NCBI RefSeq assembly: GCF_019599045.1
Contig: NZ_CP080623.1
Coordinates: 146,501-210,500, forward strand
Length of the DNA stretch: 64,000 nt
Direction of reading: 5' to 3'
Source: Roseovarius sp. SCSIO 43702
GTDB taxonomy: Bacteria > Pseudomonadota > Alphaproteobacteria > Rhodobacterales > Rhodobacteraceae
Shown: piece after piece, positions 37,177-46,405 of the stretch
Layout: every line of letters begins with the position of its first letter
Position numbering within the stretch: the stretch's first letter is position 1
Notes under the pieces: model-generated
What the model saw: only the letters and a program-made list of their open reading frames with translations
Database searches by the model: none
What the model was told of the DNA's origin: nothing
Position numbers and translations under genes: made by a program

Positions 37177-39828
37177 TCAGTCCTCGTTAACAAGTTCCTT
37201 CAGCTCGTAGATCAACAGCAGCGCCTCGCGCGGGGTGAGCGTGTCGGGGAGAACCTCGCGAAGCCGGCGTTCCGCCTCCGAGGGCCCAAGTGCGGCGGGG
37301 CGCGGTGCAGGTGACGGTGTGGCCGAAAAGAGCGGCAGGTCATCGATCACGGCTTCGCGGCTGGCGCCGCCTTCGCGCTCGCCTTTTTCGAGCGCCTCGA
37401 GAACGACGCGGGCGCGGTCGACCACCGAGGCGGGCAGACCGGCGAGCTTGGCCACCTGGACGCCGTAGGATCGGTCGGCGGCTCCGCGATGGACCTCGTG
37501 GAGGAAGATGACGTCGCCATCATGTTCCTTGACGGCGATCGTCGCGTTCTCGACGCGGGTCAGCCGATCCGAGAGGCGGGTGAGTTCGTGATAATGTGTC
37601 GCGAAAAGCGCGCGGCAGCCATTAACCTCGTGCAGATGTTCGAGGGTGGCCCAGGCGATCGAAAGACCGTCGTAGGTGGCCGTGCCCCGGCCGATCTCAT
37701 CAAGGATGACGAGCGCATGATCGTCGGCCTGGTTGAGGATGGCGGCGGTTTCGACCATCTCGACCATGAAGGTCGAGCGTCCGCGCGCCAGGTCGTCCGA
37801 GGCGCCAACGCGGCTGAACACCTGGCTCACCAGACCGATATGGGCCGCGTCGGCGGGCACGAAGCTGCCCATCTGGGCCAGGATCGCGATAAGGGCGTTC
37901 TGGCGCAGGAATGTCGATTTACCCGCCATGTTCGGGCCGGTCAGAAGCCAGATGTCGCCCTGATCGCCGAGATCGCAGTCATTGGCGATGAATGGGCCGC
38001 CCCCGGATGCGCGCAGGGCCTGTTCCACGACCGGGTGGCGACCGTTCGTGATGGCGAGCGCGCGACTGTCATCGACCTTGGGCCTGCACCAGTTCTCTTC
38101 CAGCGCAAGCTTTGCCAATGCGCCGTGGAGGTCGATCTCCGCCAAGGACGAGGCGGTATCGGAAAGCTCGGCGTAGCGATCGAGAATTTCGGATTTCAGC
38201 GTGTCATAGAGACGCTTTTCGATTTCGATGGCCCGTCCGCCCGCATTCAGTATCCGCGTTTCCATCTCGGACAAGGGCACCGTTGTAAAGCGGACCTGAT
38301 TGGCCGTCGTCTGGCGGTGCCTGAACGTCTCGCTGAGCGGGGGCGAGAGCATCTTGTCGGCGTGGGTTGCCGTCACCTCCACGAAATAACCCAGAACGTT
38401 GTTGTGCTTGATCTTGAGCGACTGGATGCCGGTCAGCTCGGCATATTCGCTTTGCATGGATGCGATGACACCCCGCCCCTCGTCGCGGAGTTGACGGCTT
38501 TCGTCCAGATCGTCGTCATAGCCCGGAGCGATGAAACCACCGTCGCGCACCAATAGGGGTGGTTCGGCGACGAGCGCCTGGTCGAGGAGTTCGAGAAGCT
38601 GTTCCTGCCCCGAAAGCCTGTCAAGCGCAGCGGCGAGTTCCGGAGGTGTGTCCCCGGGCCGTGACATCGCGGCGATCTGTGCGGCCTGGGTCAGGCCATT
38701 GCGGATCGCGGCGAGATCGCGAGGGCCGCCGCGGTCGAGGCCGAGACGTGACAACGCGCGCTCCATGTCGGGGACGGCACGAAGCGCGGTGCGCAGATCG
38801 TCCCGAAATCGAGACTGTTCCAGCAAAAAATCGACGCAAGCGAGACGGGAACGCACGACCTCGGTATTCCGCGACGGGTTCGAAAGACGCTGTTCCAAGA
38901 GGCGTCCGCCGCTTGCGGTGACGGTGCGGTCGATGACAGCGATCAGCGAGCCCGCGCGTCCGCCGGAAAGGGAACGGGTCAGTTCGAGGTTGCGGCGCGT
39001 GGCGGCGTCGATCTGCATCGCGCCACGAGAGTCGGCCTGGCGCGGAGGCTGAAGCAGGGGGAGCTTCCCCTTCTGGGTGATCTCGAGATATTCGACCAAG
39101 GCGCCCATCGCCGAAAGCTCGGCACGGGAAAACGTGCCGAACGCTTCGAGCGAGGCGGTTCTGAAAAGCGCGCAGAGGCGTTTCTCGGCTCCCGTGCTGT
39201 CGAATGCCGAGCGGCCCAGCGGCGTGAGGGCCGCGCCGCTTTCCTCGATGGTTTCCATGAGATCGCGTTCGGCGCCATCCGCGACCACCACCTCGGCCGG
39301 TGCGAGGCGCGCCAGTTCCGGGCCAAGCCGCACCTGCGGCAGGCGCATGACGATCATCGCGCCGGTGGATATATCGACCCATGCCAAGGCGCCTTCGTCG
39401 CGGACATTGCCGAAAGCGGCCAGGAAGTTATGCCGGCGCGCGTCGAGAAGCGTTTCCTCGGTCAGCGTTCCCGGCGTGACGAGGCGCACCACCTCGCGGC
39501 GCACCACGGATTTCGAGCCGCGTTTCTTCGCTTCGGCGGGATCCTCGGTCTGTTCGCAGACCGCCACGCGAAAGCCCTTGCGGATAAGGGTGAGCAGGTA
39601 GCCTTCGGCCGAGTGGACGGGCACACCGCACATCGGGATGTCCTGCCCCTGATGCCTGCCCCGCTTGGTGAGAGCGATATCGAGAGCCTCGGCCGCCGCC
39701 GCCGCATCGTCGAAGAAAAGCTCGTAGAAATCGCCCATGCGATAGAAAAGAAGCGCGCCGGGGTGGCCCGCCTTGATCTCGAGATACTGCGCCATCATCG
39801 GCGTCACGGCTGATGTCGCTTCGGTCAC
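37177..39828 (-). CDS. mutS: DNA mismatch repair protein MutS
   Basis: An 883-residue MutS. The mismatch-reading Phe-x-Glu is in GDFYELFFDDA (Phe34, Glu36). The connector and lever domains follow, then the ATPase with Walker A GPNMAGKST at 631-639, Walker B VILDEIGRGTATYDGLSIAWA and FATHYHELTRL. The C-terminal REALLLIYELKEL helix is the tetramer/MutL-contact tail. It finds mispairs behind the replication fork. No fused or missing domains. Divergent from maeB. Confidence 0.97.
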   Translation of the reverse strand: MTEATSAVTPMMAQYLEIKAGHPGALLFYRMGDFYELFFDDAAAAAEALDIALTKRGRHQGQDIPMCGVPVHSAEGYLLTLIRKGFRVAVCEQTEDPAEAKKRGSKSVVRREVVRLVTPGTLTEETLLDARRHNFLAAFGNVRDEGALAWVDISTGAMIVMRLPQVRLGPELARLAPAEVVVADGAERDLMETIEESGAALTPLGRSAFDSTGAEKRLCALFRTASLEAFGTFSRAELSAMGALVEYLEITQKGKLPLLQPPRQADSRGAMQIDAATRRNLELTRSLSGGRAGSLIAVIDRTVTASGGRLLEQRLSNPSRNTEVVRSRLACVDFLLEQSRFRDDLRTALRAVPDMERALSRLGLDRGGPRDLAAIRNGLTQAAQIAAMSRPGDTPPELAAALDRLSGQEQLLELLDQALVAEPPLLVRDGGFIAPGYDDDLDESRQLRDEGRGVIASMQSEYAELTGIQSLKIKHNNVLGYFVEVTATHADKMLSPPLSETFRHRQTTANQVRFTTVPLSEMETRILNAGGRAIEIEKRLYDTLKSEILDRYAELSDTASSLAEIDLHGALAKLALEENWCRPKVDDSRALAITNGRHPVVEQALRASGGGPFIANDCDLGDQGDIWLLTGPNMAGKSTFLRQNALIAILAQMGSFVPADAAHIGLVSQVFSRVGASDDLARGRSTFMVEMVETAAILNQADDHALVILDEIGRGTATYDGLSIAWATLEHLHEVNGCRALFATHYHELTRLSDRLTRVENATIAVKEHDGDVIFLHEVHRGAADRSYGVQVAKLAGLPASVVDRARVVLEALEKGEREGGASREAVIDDLPLFSATPSPAPRPAALGPSEAERRLREVLPDTLTPREALLLIYELKELVNED

Positions 39829-39953
39829 GCGTCCCCCCTTGGTCCGCGGGCAATCTATCGGGCCGCCCGGGGGGACGAAAGAGGCTTGTGGTTGTCGCGG
39901 GGGGGATGCACGGATAAGACTGAAATCTCGACCCCTCCAGCCGAGCGAGCACC

Positions 39954-42209
39954 ATGCCCAAACCCAAATTCACCCGCGAAGAGGCCCTTGCCTTTCATCT
40001 CGAGCCGACGCCCGGCAAGTTCGAGATCAGCGCCACGGTGCCGATGACGACGCAGCGTGACCTGAGTCTTGCCTACAGCCCCGGCGTGGCGGTCCCCTGC
40101 CAGGCGATCGCGGAGAACCCGGAAACGGCGTATGACTATACCAACAAGGGAAACCTCGTGGCGGTGATCTCGAACGGGACCGCGGTTCTGGGGCTGGGAA
40201 ACCTTGGCGCGCTGGGGTCGAAGCCGGTGATGGAAGGCAAGGCGGTGCTCTTCAAGCGGTTCGCCGATGTCAACAGCATCGACATCGAGCTGGATACCGA
40301 GGACCCGGAGGCGTTCATCAACGCGGTGAAGCTGATGGGACCGACCTTCGGAGGCATCAACCTCGAGGATATCAAGGCGCCGGAATGTTTCATCATCGAG
40401 CAGCGGCTCAAGGAGGTGATGGATATTCCCGTCTTCCATGATGACCAGCACGGGACGGCGGTGATCTGTGCCGCGGGCCTGATCAATGCTCTGCATCTGT
40501 CGGGCAAGAAGATCGAGGATGTGAAGATCGTCCTGAACGGGGCCGGTGCGGCGGGGATCGCCTGTATCGAGCTTCTCAAGAGCATGGGCGCGCGGCATGA
40601 GAACTGCATCGTGTGCGATACCAAGGGCGTGATCTACCAGGGTCGCAGCGACGGGATGAACCAGTGGAAGTCAGCCCACGCGGTCGATACCAAGCTGCGC
40701 ACGCTCGAGGAGGCGATGGACGGGGCCGACGTGTTCCTCGGCGTGAGCGTGCGGGGCGCGGTTACCAGCGAGATGGTGGAGAGCATGGCCCGCGATCCGG
40801 TGATCTTTGCCATGGCGAACCCGGACCCCGAGATCACGCCCGAGGAGGCGCACGCGGTGCGCGACGATGCCATCGTGGCGACCGGGCGGAGCGACTATCC
40901 CAACCAGGTGAACAACGTCCTGGGGTTTCCTTACCTCTTTCGCGGTGCGCTCGACTGTCACGCGCGGGCGATCAATGACGAGATGAAGATCGCCTGTGCC
41001 GAGGCGCTGGCGCGGCTCGCGCGGGAGGACGTGCCGGACGAGGTGGGCATGGCTTATGGCCGCGAGCTGTCCTTCGGGCGGGATTACATCATCCCGGCGC
41101 CGTTCGATCCGCGCCTCATCTACACGATCCCGCCGGCCGTGGCGAAGGCGTGCATGGAGACGGGCGCGGCTCGGCGGCCGATCGTGGACATGGACGCCTA
41201 CGAGGTCACGCTCAAGACGCGGATGGACCCGACGGCGAGCATGTTGCGGTCGATCAACGCGCGGGCGCGGGCGGCGCAGGCCCGGATGATCTTTGCCGAG
41301 GGCGATGATCCGAGAGTGCTCCGCGCCGCGGTGCAGTACCAGCGCGCCGGGTTCGGCCAAGCCCTGGTCGTCGGGCGCGAGGCGGATGTGGCGGAAAAGC
41401 TCAAGGTCGCGGGACTTGGCGATGCGGTGAGCGAGCTCGAGGTCGTGAACGCGGCGAATACCGAGCATCTGCGCGACTACAAGGCGTTTCTCTATTCCCG
41501 GCTTCAGCGCCGGGGGCATGACCGGCATGACGTTCACCGGCTCGCGGCGCGGGATCGGCACGTGTTCGCGGCGCTGATGCTGGCGCATGGGCATGGCGAC
41601 GGGCTGGTCACCGGGGCGACGCGGAAATCGGCCTATGTGCTCGACCTCATCAACCACGTGTTCGACGCGGATGCCGAACATGGTGCCGTTGGTGTGACGG
41701 CCCTGATGCACAAGGGGCGCGTGATCCTGGTTGCGGATACGCTGGTGCATGAGTGGCCGGACGAATCCGATCTTGCCAGTATCGCCGAACGCTCGGCCGG
41801 GGTGGCGCGGCATCTCGGGTTGGAGCCGCGCGTGGCGTTCGTCAGTTTCTCGACCTTCGGTTATCCCCGTTCCGAACGTGCCGAGAAGATGCATCGCGCG
41901 CCGCGTATTCTCGAGGAGCGGGGCGTCGATTTCGAGTTCGAGGGCGAGATGACGGTGGACGTGGCGCTCAACACCGAAGCGCAAAAGAGCTATCCCTTCC
42001 AGCGGCTGACCGGGCCCGCGAACATCCTTGTCGTGCCGGCGCGACATTCGGCGTCGATCTCGGTCAAGCTCATGCAGGAGATGGGCGGCGCGACGGTTAT
42101 CGGACCCATCCTCACGGGTATCGACAGGTCGATCCAGGTCTGCTCGACCACCTCGACCACGAACGATATCCTGAACATGGCGGTGCTGGCCGCGTGCAAG
42201 GTCGGGTAG
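39954..42209 (+). CDS. maeB: NADP-dependent malic enzyme with C-terminal phosphotransacetylase-like domain
   Basis: A 751-residue two-domain protein. Residues 1 to about 430 are malic enzyme: LAYSPGVAVPCQAI, the tyrosine/lysine region GNLVAVISNGTAVLGLGNLGALGSKPVMEGKAVLFK, catalytic FHDDQHGTA and the NADP fold VVLNGAGAAGIAC-like LNGAGAAGI. Residues about 445-751 are a phosphotransacetylase-like domain, usually regulatory. It decarboxylates malate to pyruvate and makes NADPH. This long form is standard in alphaproteobacteria. It is alone, between divergent mutS and convergent msrA. Confidence 0.95.
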   Translation: MPKPKFTREEALAFHLEPTPGKFEISATVPMTTQRDLSLAYSPGVAVPCQAIAENPETAYDYTNKGNLVAVISNGTAVLGLGNLGALGSKPVMEGKAVLFKRFADVNSIDIELDTEDPEAFINAVKLMGPTFGGINLEDIKAPECFIIEQRLKEVMDIPVFHDDQHGTAVICAAGLINALHLSGKKIEDVKIVLNGAGAAGIACIELLKSMGARHENCIVCDTKGVIYQGRSDGMNQWKSAHAVDTKLRTLEEAMDGADVFLGVSVRGAVTSEMVESMARDPVIFAMANPDPEITPEEAHAVRDDAIVATGRSDYPNQVNNVLGFPYLFRGALDCHARAINDEMKIACAEALARLAREDVPDEVGMAYGRELSFGRDYIIPAPFDPRLIYTIPPAVAKACMETGAARRPIVDMDAYEVTLKTRMDPTASMLRSINARARAAQARMIFAEGDDPRVLRAAVQYQRAGFGQALVVGREADVAEKLKVAGLGDAVSELEVVNAANTEHLRDYKAFLYSRLQRRGHDRHDVHRLAARDRHVFAALMLAHGHGDGLVTGATRKSAYVLDLINHVFDADAEHGAVGVTALMHKGRVILVADTLVHEWPDESDLASIAERSAGVARHLGLEPRVAFVSFSTFGYPRSERAEKMHRAPRILEERGVDFEFEGEMTVDVALNTEAQKSYPFQRLTGPANILVVPARHSASISVKLMQEMGGATVIGPILTGIDRSIQVCSTTSTTNDILNMAVLAACKVG

Positions 42210-42255
42210 AAGAGCGGTCGATATCCGGGCGGATGCCGACCGGCCCTACGCAGCC

Positions 42256-42924
42256 TCAGTTCACGAAGGGTGCCGCGTCGCCCCAGAGTGCGCGCACCCG
42301 TGCGTCGCGGCCGCATCCGTTGCGATACCGTTTGTAGGCGGTCGATCTCTTCACCCCGAGACCAACCGAGCTGAAGGCGATGCGTTCATCGCTCTTGTAG
42401 TAGTCCTGATGATAATCCTCGGCCTCGTAGAAGGTTTGCCGGGGAAGGATCGGCGTCACGATGTCCTGGCCCAGCGCCTTCTCGGCTTCGGCCTTTGCCT
42501 CGCGCGCGGCCTCCACTACGTTCGGGTCAGATGCGAAGATCGCGGTGCGATAGCTTTCGCCCCTGTCGCAGAATTGCCCGCCGGCATCCGTGGGGTCGAT
42601 CGAGCGGAAGAACATGTGAAGAAGCTGCTCTCGCGTGACCTGTGCGGGATCATAGTGGATCCGGGCCGCTTCGTAATGGCCGGTGCCGCCGGCGGTGACA
42701 TCCTTGTAGGTCGGATTTTCCATGGTGCCGCCGGTATAGCCCGACACGACCTCGGTCACGCCCTTCACCTTCTCGAAATCCGCCTCGACGCACCAGAAAC
42801 ATCCCCCCGCGACGATCAGTGTCTCCTGATCGGCCGCATGGGCGGGCTGCTGCTGCGCGCCAAGGCCGAGCGCGATGAGACCTGCGAGCAGGATGGATTT
42901 CCATGTCTTGCCGTTCGAATTCAT
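42256..42924 (-). CDS. msrA: Exported peptide-methionine (S)-S-oxide reductase MsrA
   Basis: A 222-residue MsrA whose first about 30 residues are a signal peptide (KSILLAGLIALGLGA, cleavage near PAHA-AD). The catalytic motif GGCFWCVEADF follows (nucleophilic Cys42), with GYTGG and EDYHQDYY. It reduces the S-epimer of methionine sulfoxide. The signal peptide suggests repair of periplasmic proteins, unlike the usual cytoplasmic enzyme. The AAGGAGG ribosome binding site fixes the start at 42924 over an upstream in-frame ATG. A C-terminal cysteine (RNGCGRD) could resolve the disulfide. Confidence 0.93.
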   Translation of the reverse strand: MNSNGKTWKSILLAGLIALGLGAQQQPAHAADQETLIVAGGCFWCVEADFEKVKGVTEVVSGYTGGTMENPTYKDVTAGGTGHYEAARIHYDPAQVTREQLLHMFFRSIDPTDAGGQFCDRGESYRTAIFASDPNVVEAAREAKAEAEKALGQDIVTPILPRQTFYEAEDYHQDYYKSDERIAFSSVGLGVKRSTAYKRYRNGCGRDARVRALWGDAAPFVN

Positions 42925-43177
42925 GCGACTGCCTCCTTCATCTTTCCTGCACCATGCCAAAGCGGGCCCCGAGCCGGAATGCACGGAGTCGTGAGGTCAC
43001 GCGAAGGTGACCGGGTTTCGGCACACCTGTTGCAGTGCGTTGCAGCGTCATTGAAAGTGCTTGACTGGCCCAGAGGCCCTCTGCCTTGTCAGTGGGCAAA
43101 TCCGAGCAACTGGAGTATGGGTTTGATGGAATCTCAACCTAGCGTCGCGACCAAAACAGGATGGGGATGTTCTTGCC

Positions 43178-44086
43178 ATGACCGAGCACCAGACGACACA
43201 TGCCGCGCAGGAGGACGCGCGGAACGAGGATATACTCATCTGGCTTGACGGCAGGGTCGTGCCCAAGTCCGAGGCCATGGTCAGCGTGTATGACAGCGGC
43301 TTCATGCTTGGCGACGGTGTCTGGGAGGGATTGCGCCTCTATGACGGGACCTGGGCGTTCCTGGACGAGCATATCGACCGGCTTTTCGAGGCGGCAAAGG
43401 CGATAGACCTCGATATCGGGTTGAGCCGGGAGGAGGTGATTTCCGCCGTGCTGGAGACGCAAAAGGCCAATGGCATGACCACCGATGCCCATGCCCGCCT
43501 GATGGTGACGCGGGGTGTGAAGACGCGCCCTTTCCAGCACCCGTCGCTCAGCCGGCAGGGACCCACGGTGGTGATCATCATGGAGCATTCCAAGCCCGCC
43601 ATCGCGCGGCCCATCCGCCTTGCCACGGTGCCGCATATCCGTGGTTTGCCGATGACGCAGGATCCCAAGCTCAACTCACATTCGAAGCTCAATTGCATCC
43701 TGGCCTGTATTGCCGCCGAGAAGGCGGGCGCTGATGAGGCGCTGATGCTCGATGTGCATGGCTTCGTGAACACGACGAATGCCTGTAACTTCTTCATCGT
43801 GAGGAAAGGGGAAGTTTGGACCTCGACGGGGGACTATTGCATGAACGGGATCACAAGGCAGAAGGTGATAGATGTCTGCCGTGCTGAGGGCATCCCGGTC
43901 TATGAGCGGAACTATTCGCTGGTGGACGCCTATGGCGCGGACGAGGCGTTCCTGACCGGGACGTTCGGCGCTCAGACACCGGTGAGCGAAATCGACGGGC
44001 GGGTGATCGGCGATGGAAGCCTCGGGCCGATGACGAAACGTATCCAAGGGCTCTACAAGGCTCTGATAAGGCGGGATTCGGCCTGA
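43178..44086 (+). CDS. PLP-dependent class IV aminotransferase (branched-chain/D-amino acid type)
   Basis: A 302-residue fold-type IV aminotransferase. The substrate loop is GFMLGDGVWEGLRLYDG, the PLP lysine is in DPKLNSHSKLNCILA (about Lys170), and LMLDVHGFVNTTNACNFF and FLTGTFGAQTPVSEIDGR are the later conserved blocks. The family includes branched-chain amino acid aminotransferase, D-alanine aminotransferase and aminodeoxychorismate lyase; substrate cannot be settled from sequence. The stop and the next ATG share one base (TGATG), coupling it to the P-loop protein. Confidence 0.85.
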   Translation: MTEHQTTHAAQEDARNEDILIWLDGRVVPKSEAMVSVYDSGFMLGDGVWEGLRLYDGTWAFLDEHIDRLFEAAKAIDLDIGLSREEVISAVLETQKANGMTTDAHARLMVTRGVKTRPFQHPSLSRQGPTVVIIMEHSKPAIARPIRLATVPHIRGLPMTQDPKLNSHSKLNCILACIAAEKAGADEALMLDVHGFVNTTNACNFFIVRKGEVWTSTGDYCMNGITRQKVIDVCRAEGIPVYERNYSLVDAYGADEAFLTGTFGAQTPVSEIDGRVIGDGSLGPMTKRIQGLYKALIRRDSA

Positions 44087-44802
44087 TGCGGATCGCGATG
44101 TGGTCCGGCCCGCGCAACCTGTCGACGGCGATGATGTATTCCTTCGGCGCGCGTGGCGACTGTGCGGTGGTGGATGAGCCGTTCTACGCGGCATATCTCG
44201 CGCTCACCGGGCTCGAGCATCCGATGCGTGACGAGGTGATGGCGTCGCAGCCGCAAGACCCGGAAGATGTGATCACATCGCTGACCGGATCGTTGCCGGA
44301 AGGCCGCATCCAATACCAGAAGCACATGAGCCAGCACATGGTGGAGGGGGTCCGGCGCGACTGGATCGGGAAGGTGCGCAATGTCTTCTTGATCCGTCAT
44401 CCGGCCCGCGTGATCGCGAGCTATGCCGCCAAGCGCGAGAACCCGACGCTCGACGATATCGGGTTTCGCCAGCAGGCCGAACTGTTCGACGAGGCGGCGG
44501 CGCTGGGCGATACGCCGGTCGTGGTGGACAGCCACGATATCCGCGAGGCGCCGGAACCCATGTTGCGCAGGCTTTGTGACGAGATCGGGATCCGGTTCGA
44601 CCCGGCGATGTTGAGCTGGCCAAAGGGGGGGCATCCCGCCGATGGGGTCTGGGCCGCGCACTGGTACGGGGCGGTGCATCGAAGCACAGGATTTGCCGGG
44701 CCGGAAGGACCCCTGCCACGGGTGGACGGGCCGCTTCGCGCGGTGATGGAGGCTGCGATGCCCTGCTACGAGCGGCTGAAGGCGCGGGCGTTGACACCCT
44801 AG
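44086..44802 (+). CDS. Sulfotransferase-like P-loop protein
   Basis: A 238-residue protein whose start MWSGPRNLSTAMMYSFGARGD matches the PAPS-binding phosphate loop of sulfotransferases. VFLIRHPARVIASYAAKRE resembles the second (3'-phosphate) motif. The acceptor is unknown and true sulfotransferase activity is not proven. It is coupled to the preceding aminotransferase. In plants and some animals, long aminotransferase-like proteins join a similar P-loop domain to a class IV aminotransferase, which suggests a linked function. Confidence 0.75.
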   Translation: MRIAMWSGPRNLSTAMMYSFGARGDCAVVDEPFYAAYLALTGLEHPMRDEVMASQPQDPEDVITSLTGSLPEGRIQYQKHMSQHMVEGVRRDWIGKVRNVFLIRHPARVIASYAAKRENPTLDDIGFRQQAELFDEAAALGDTPVVVDSHDIREAPEPMLRRLCDEIGIRFDPAMLSWPKGGHPADGVWAAHWYGAVHRSTGFAGPEGPLPRVDGPLRAVMEAAMPCYERLKARALTP

Positions 44803-44900
44803 GATCCAGCCGCGACCTGTGGATCAATGTTCAGGAAACTGTTAAGTTGGCGCCACGGTTGTGCAAGACCCCAGAAAATGGGGCGTTAGGCAGGTGAAGC

Positions 44901-45872
44901 ATGGGTTACACGTACAACATCTCGGATGTTGGCGGCGAGACGTCTGGTGGACGTGATGTCTGGACCGCTACGCTCGATCTTCGGCTATCGGATTCGGAGA
45001 CGGTGAGCGGCGACTTCAACGTCGTCCTGGTAAACAACAACGGCAACGAAGTCGATACAGGCGAAGCTTCGGGTGGCTATACGTCGTCCGGCCTGAGCAA
45101 TCCCGCGTTGGGAACCCTGGATTTCAACTCCACGACCGGCGAATACACGTTCACGCCGGACTGGGATGCCGTCAAGGCGACGGGGTCGGACCAGGTCGTG
45201 AGCTTCGTCATTACCGGGAGGTCCGGCAACAATTCCGACGATGACACGGTGCGGATCACGCTTCTGATCTGCGTCGCGCGGGGCACGTTGATCGAGACCG
45301 AGAACGGTCCGGTCGCCGTCGAGAGCTTGCGGGTCGGCGACAATGTGCTGACGCTCGACGACGGGTTTCAGCCCGTGCGCTGGATCGGCTCGCGGTTGGT
45401 GACGAGCGCCGAGCAATGCGCCGATCCCGGCCTTCGACCGATAAGGGTGGAGCCGGAAGCGTTGAGCCCAGGCTGCCCCGAGCGGCCGCTGACCGTCTCA
45501 CCGCAGCACAGGTTCCATCTTGGCAGTTGGAGAGCGGAGCTTCTGTTCGGAACGGCGGAAGTTCTCGTCCCGGCGAAGGGGCTGATCGACGGCGAACGTG
45601 TGCGCCGTGTCGATACCTGCGCGCCGGTGGAGTATTTCCACGTCCTGTTCGACGATCATCAGATCATCTGGACAGATGGCGCGCCGACCGAGAGCTTTCA
45701 TCCTGGGCGGCACGCGCTGAATGAAATGGGGGATGCGGTGCGCAACGAGCTTCTGACCCTGTTTCCCGAATTGTCGGATAGCGGCGGCTATGGCGAAACG
45801 GCGCGCAGCGTCTTGCGCCCATGGGAGGCCGCGGTCCTGCTCGAGGGCGCGACGGCGGAGGCACCGCGATGA
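44901..45872 (+). CDS. Hint-domain protein with N-terminal beta-rich (VCBS/cadherin-like) domain
   Basis: A 323-residue protein in two parts. Residues 1-123 form a beta-rich region resembling one VCBS/cadherin-type repeat (GTLDFNSTTGEYTFTPDWDAV, VVSFVITGRSGNN). At Cys124 a Hint domain begins (CVARGTLIETENGPVAVESLRVGD, then VSPQHRF), the fold used by hedgehog and inteins for self-cleavage. No N-terminal signal peptide is visible, consistent with type I secretion, as for many Rhodobacterales Hint proteins. AGGTGA precedes the ATG. It overlaps the acyltransferase gene by four bases (ATGA). Cleavage and export are inferences. Confidence 0.82.
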   Translation: MGYTYNISDVGGETSGGRDVWTATLDLRLSDSETVSGDFNVVLVNNNGNEVDTGEASGGYTSSGLSNPALGTLDFNSTTGEYTFTPDWDAVKATGSDQVVSFVITGRSGNNSDDDTVRITLLICVARGTLIETENGPVAVESLRVGDNVLTLDDGFQPVRWIGSRLVTSAEQCADPGLRPIRVEPEALSPGCPERPLTVSPQHRFHLGSWRAELLFGTAEVLVPAKGLIDGERVRRVDTCAPVEYFHVLFDDHQIIWTDGAPTESFHPGRHALNEMGDAVRNELLTLFPELSDSGGYGETARSVLRPWEAAVLLEGATAEAPR

Positions 45873-46384
45873 TCGCCGCGCGGGATTCGGCGGGCCAGCC
45901 GCTGCCACCGTCGGAAATGCCGAGCGAGGAGCAGTTGCGTATCTATGGCGACCTGGCTTTCCTCGCGTTTCGAAGCGGGCGTCATGCGAAAATGGGTGTC
46001 GCCACGTTGCGCCGGTTCTTCGAGCCACCGGTCCTGGCGGGTCAGTTTCGTATCTTCCGCTTCGACGGCGTGCCGCGTGCGGCGATGACCTGGGCCTGGC
46101 TCGATGAAAAGGCGGAGCGCAAGTTTCTCTCGGGCGAATTGCTCGATCCGACCGACTGGCAATCGGGGCATCGGCTGTGGATCATCGACCTGATCGCACC
46201 CTATCGCGGCCTGACCTCGCAGATCGTGCGCTGGATCATGGTCAGGGGGAACTTCGCCGAGCGCGAGTTCCGTTTTCAGCGCATGGGCACGGGAAACGAT
46301 GTTCGCCGGATCGTCCACATCGACTTTGACGCGGACCGCCTCGCACGGGTTTACTCGGCCGAACGCTACCTGGCCGCCCGATAA
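45869..46384 (+). CDS. HlyC-like toxin-activating lysine acyltransferase family protein
   Basis: A 171-residue protein resembling HlyC/RtxC, the enzymes that acylate internal lysines of RTX toxins. Matches include the WAWL segment, DWQSGHRLWIIDLIAPYRG (the HlyC DWTSGDRKWFIDWIAPF block, Asp107 here), and a C-terminal VHIDFD. The catalytic His of HlyC (LGHVAWLW) aligns with Asp28 in YGDLAFLAFRS, so activity or mechanism may differ. Start at ATG 45869 overlaps the Hint gene stop. No RTX toxin is next to it, so the Hint protein is the obvious candidate substrate. Confidence 0.78.
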   Translation: MIAARDSAGQPLPPSEMPSEEQLRIYGDLAFLAFRSGRHAKMGVATLRRFFEPPVLAGQFRIFRFDGVPRAAMTWAWLDEKAERKFLSGELLDPTDWQSGHRLWIIDLIAPYRGLTSQIVRWIMVRGNFAEREFRFQRMGTGNDVRRIVHIDFDADRLARVYSAERYLAAR

Positions 46385-46405
46385 CCCCGTGCGATGCTCG
46401 GTCGC

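Noticed and set aside
43071..43083. Short palindrome CAGAGG-C-CCTCTG upstream of the aminotransferase as an operator.
   Set aside because: Six-base arms in GC-rich DNA are too common to call without conservation.
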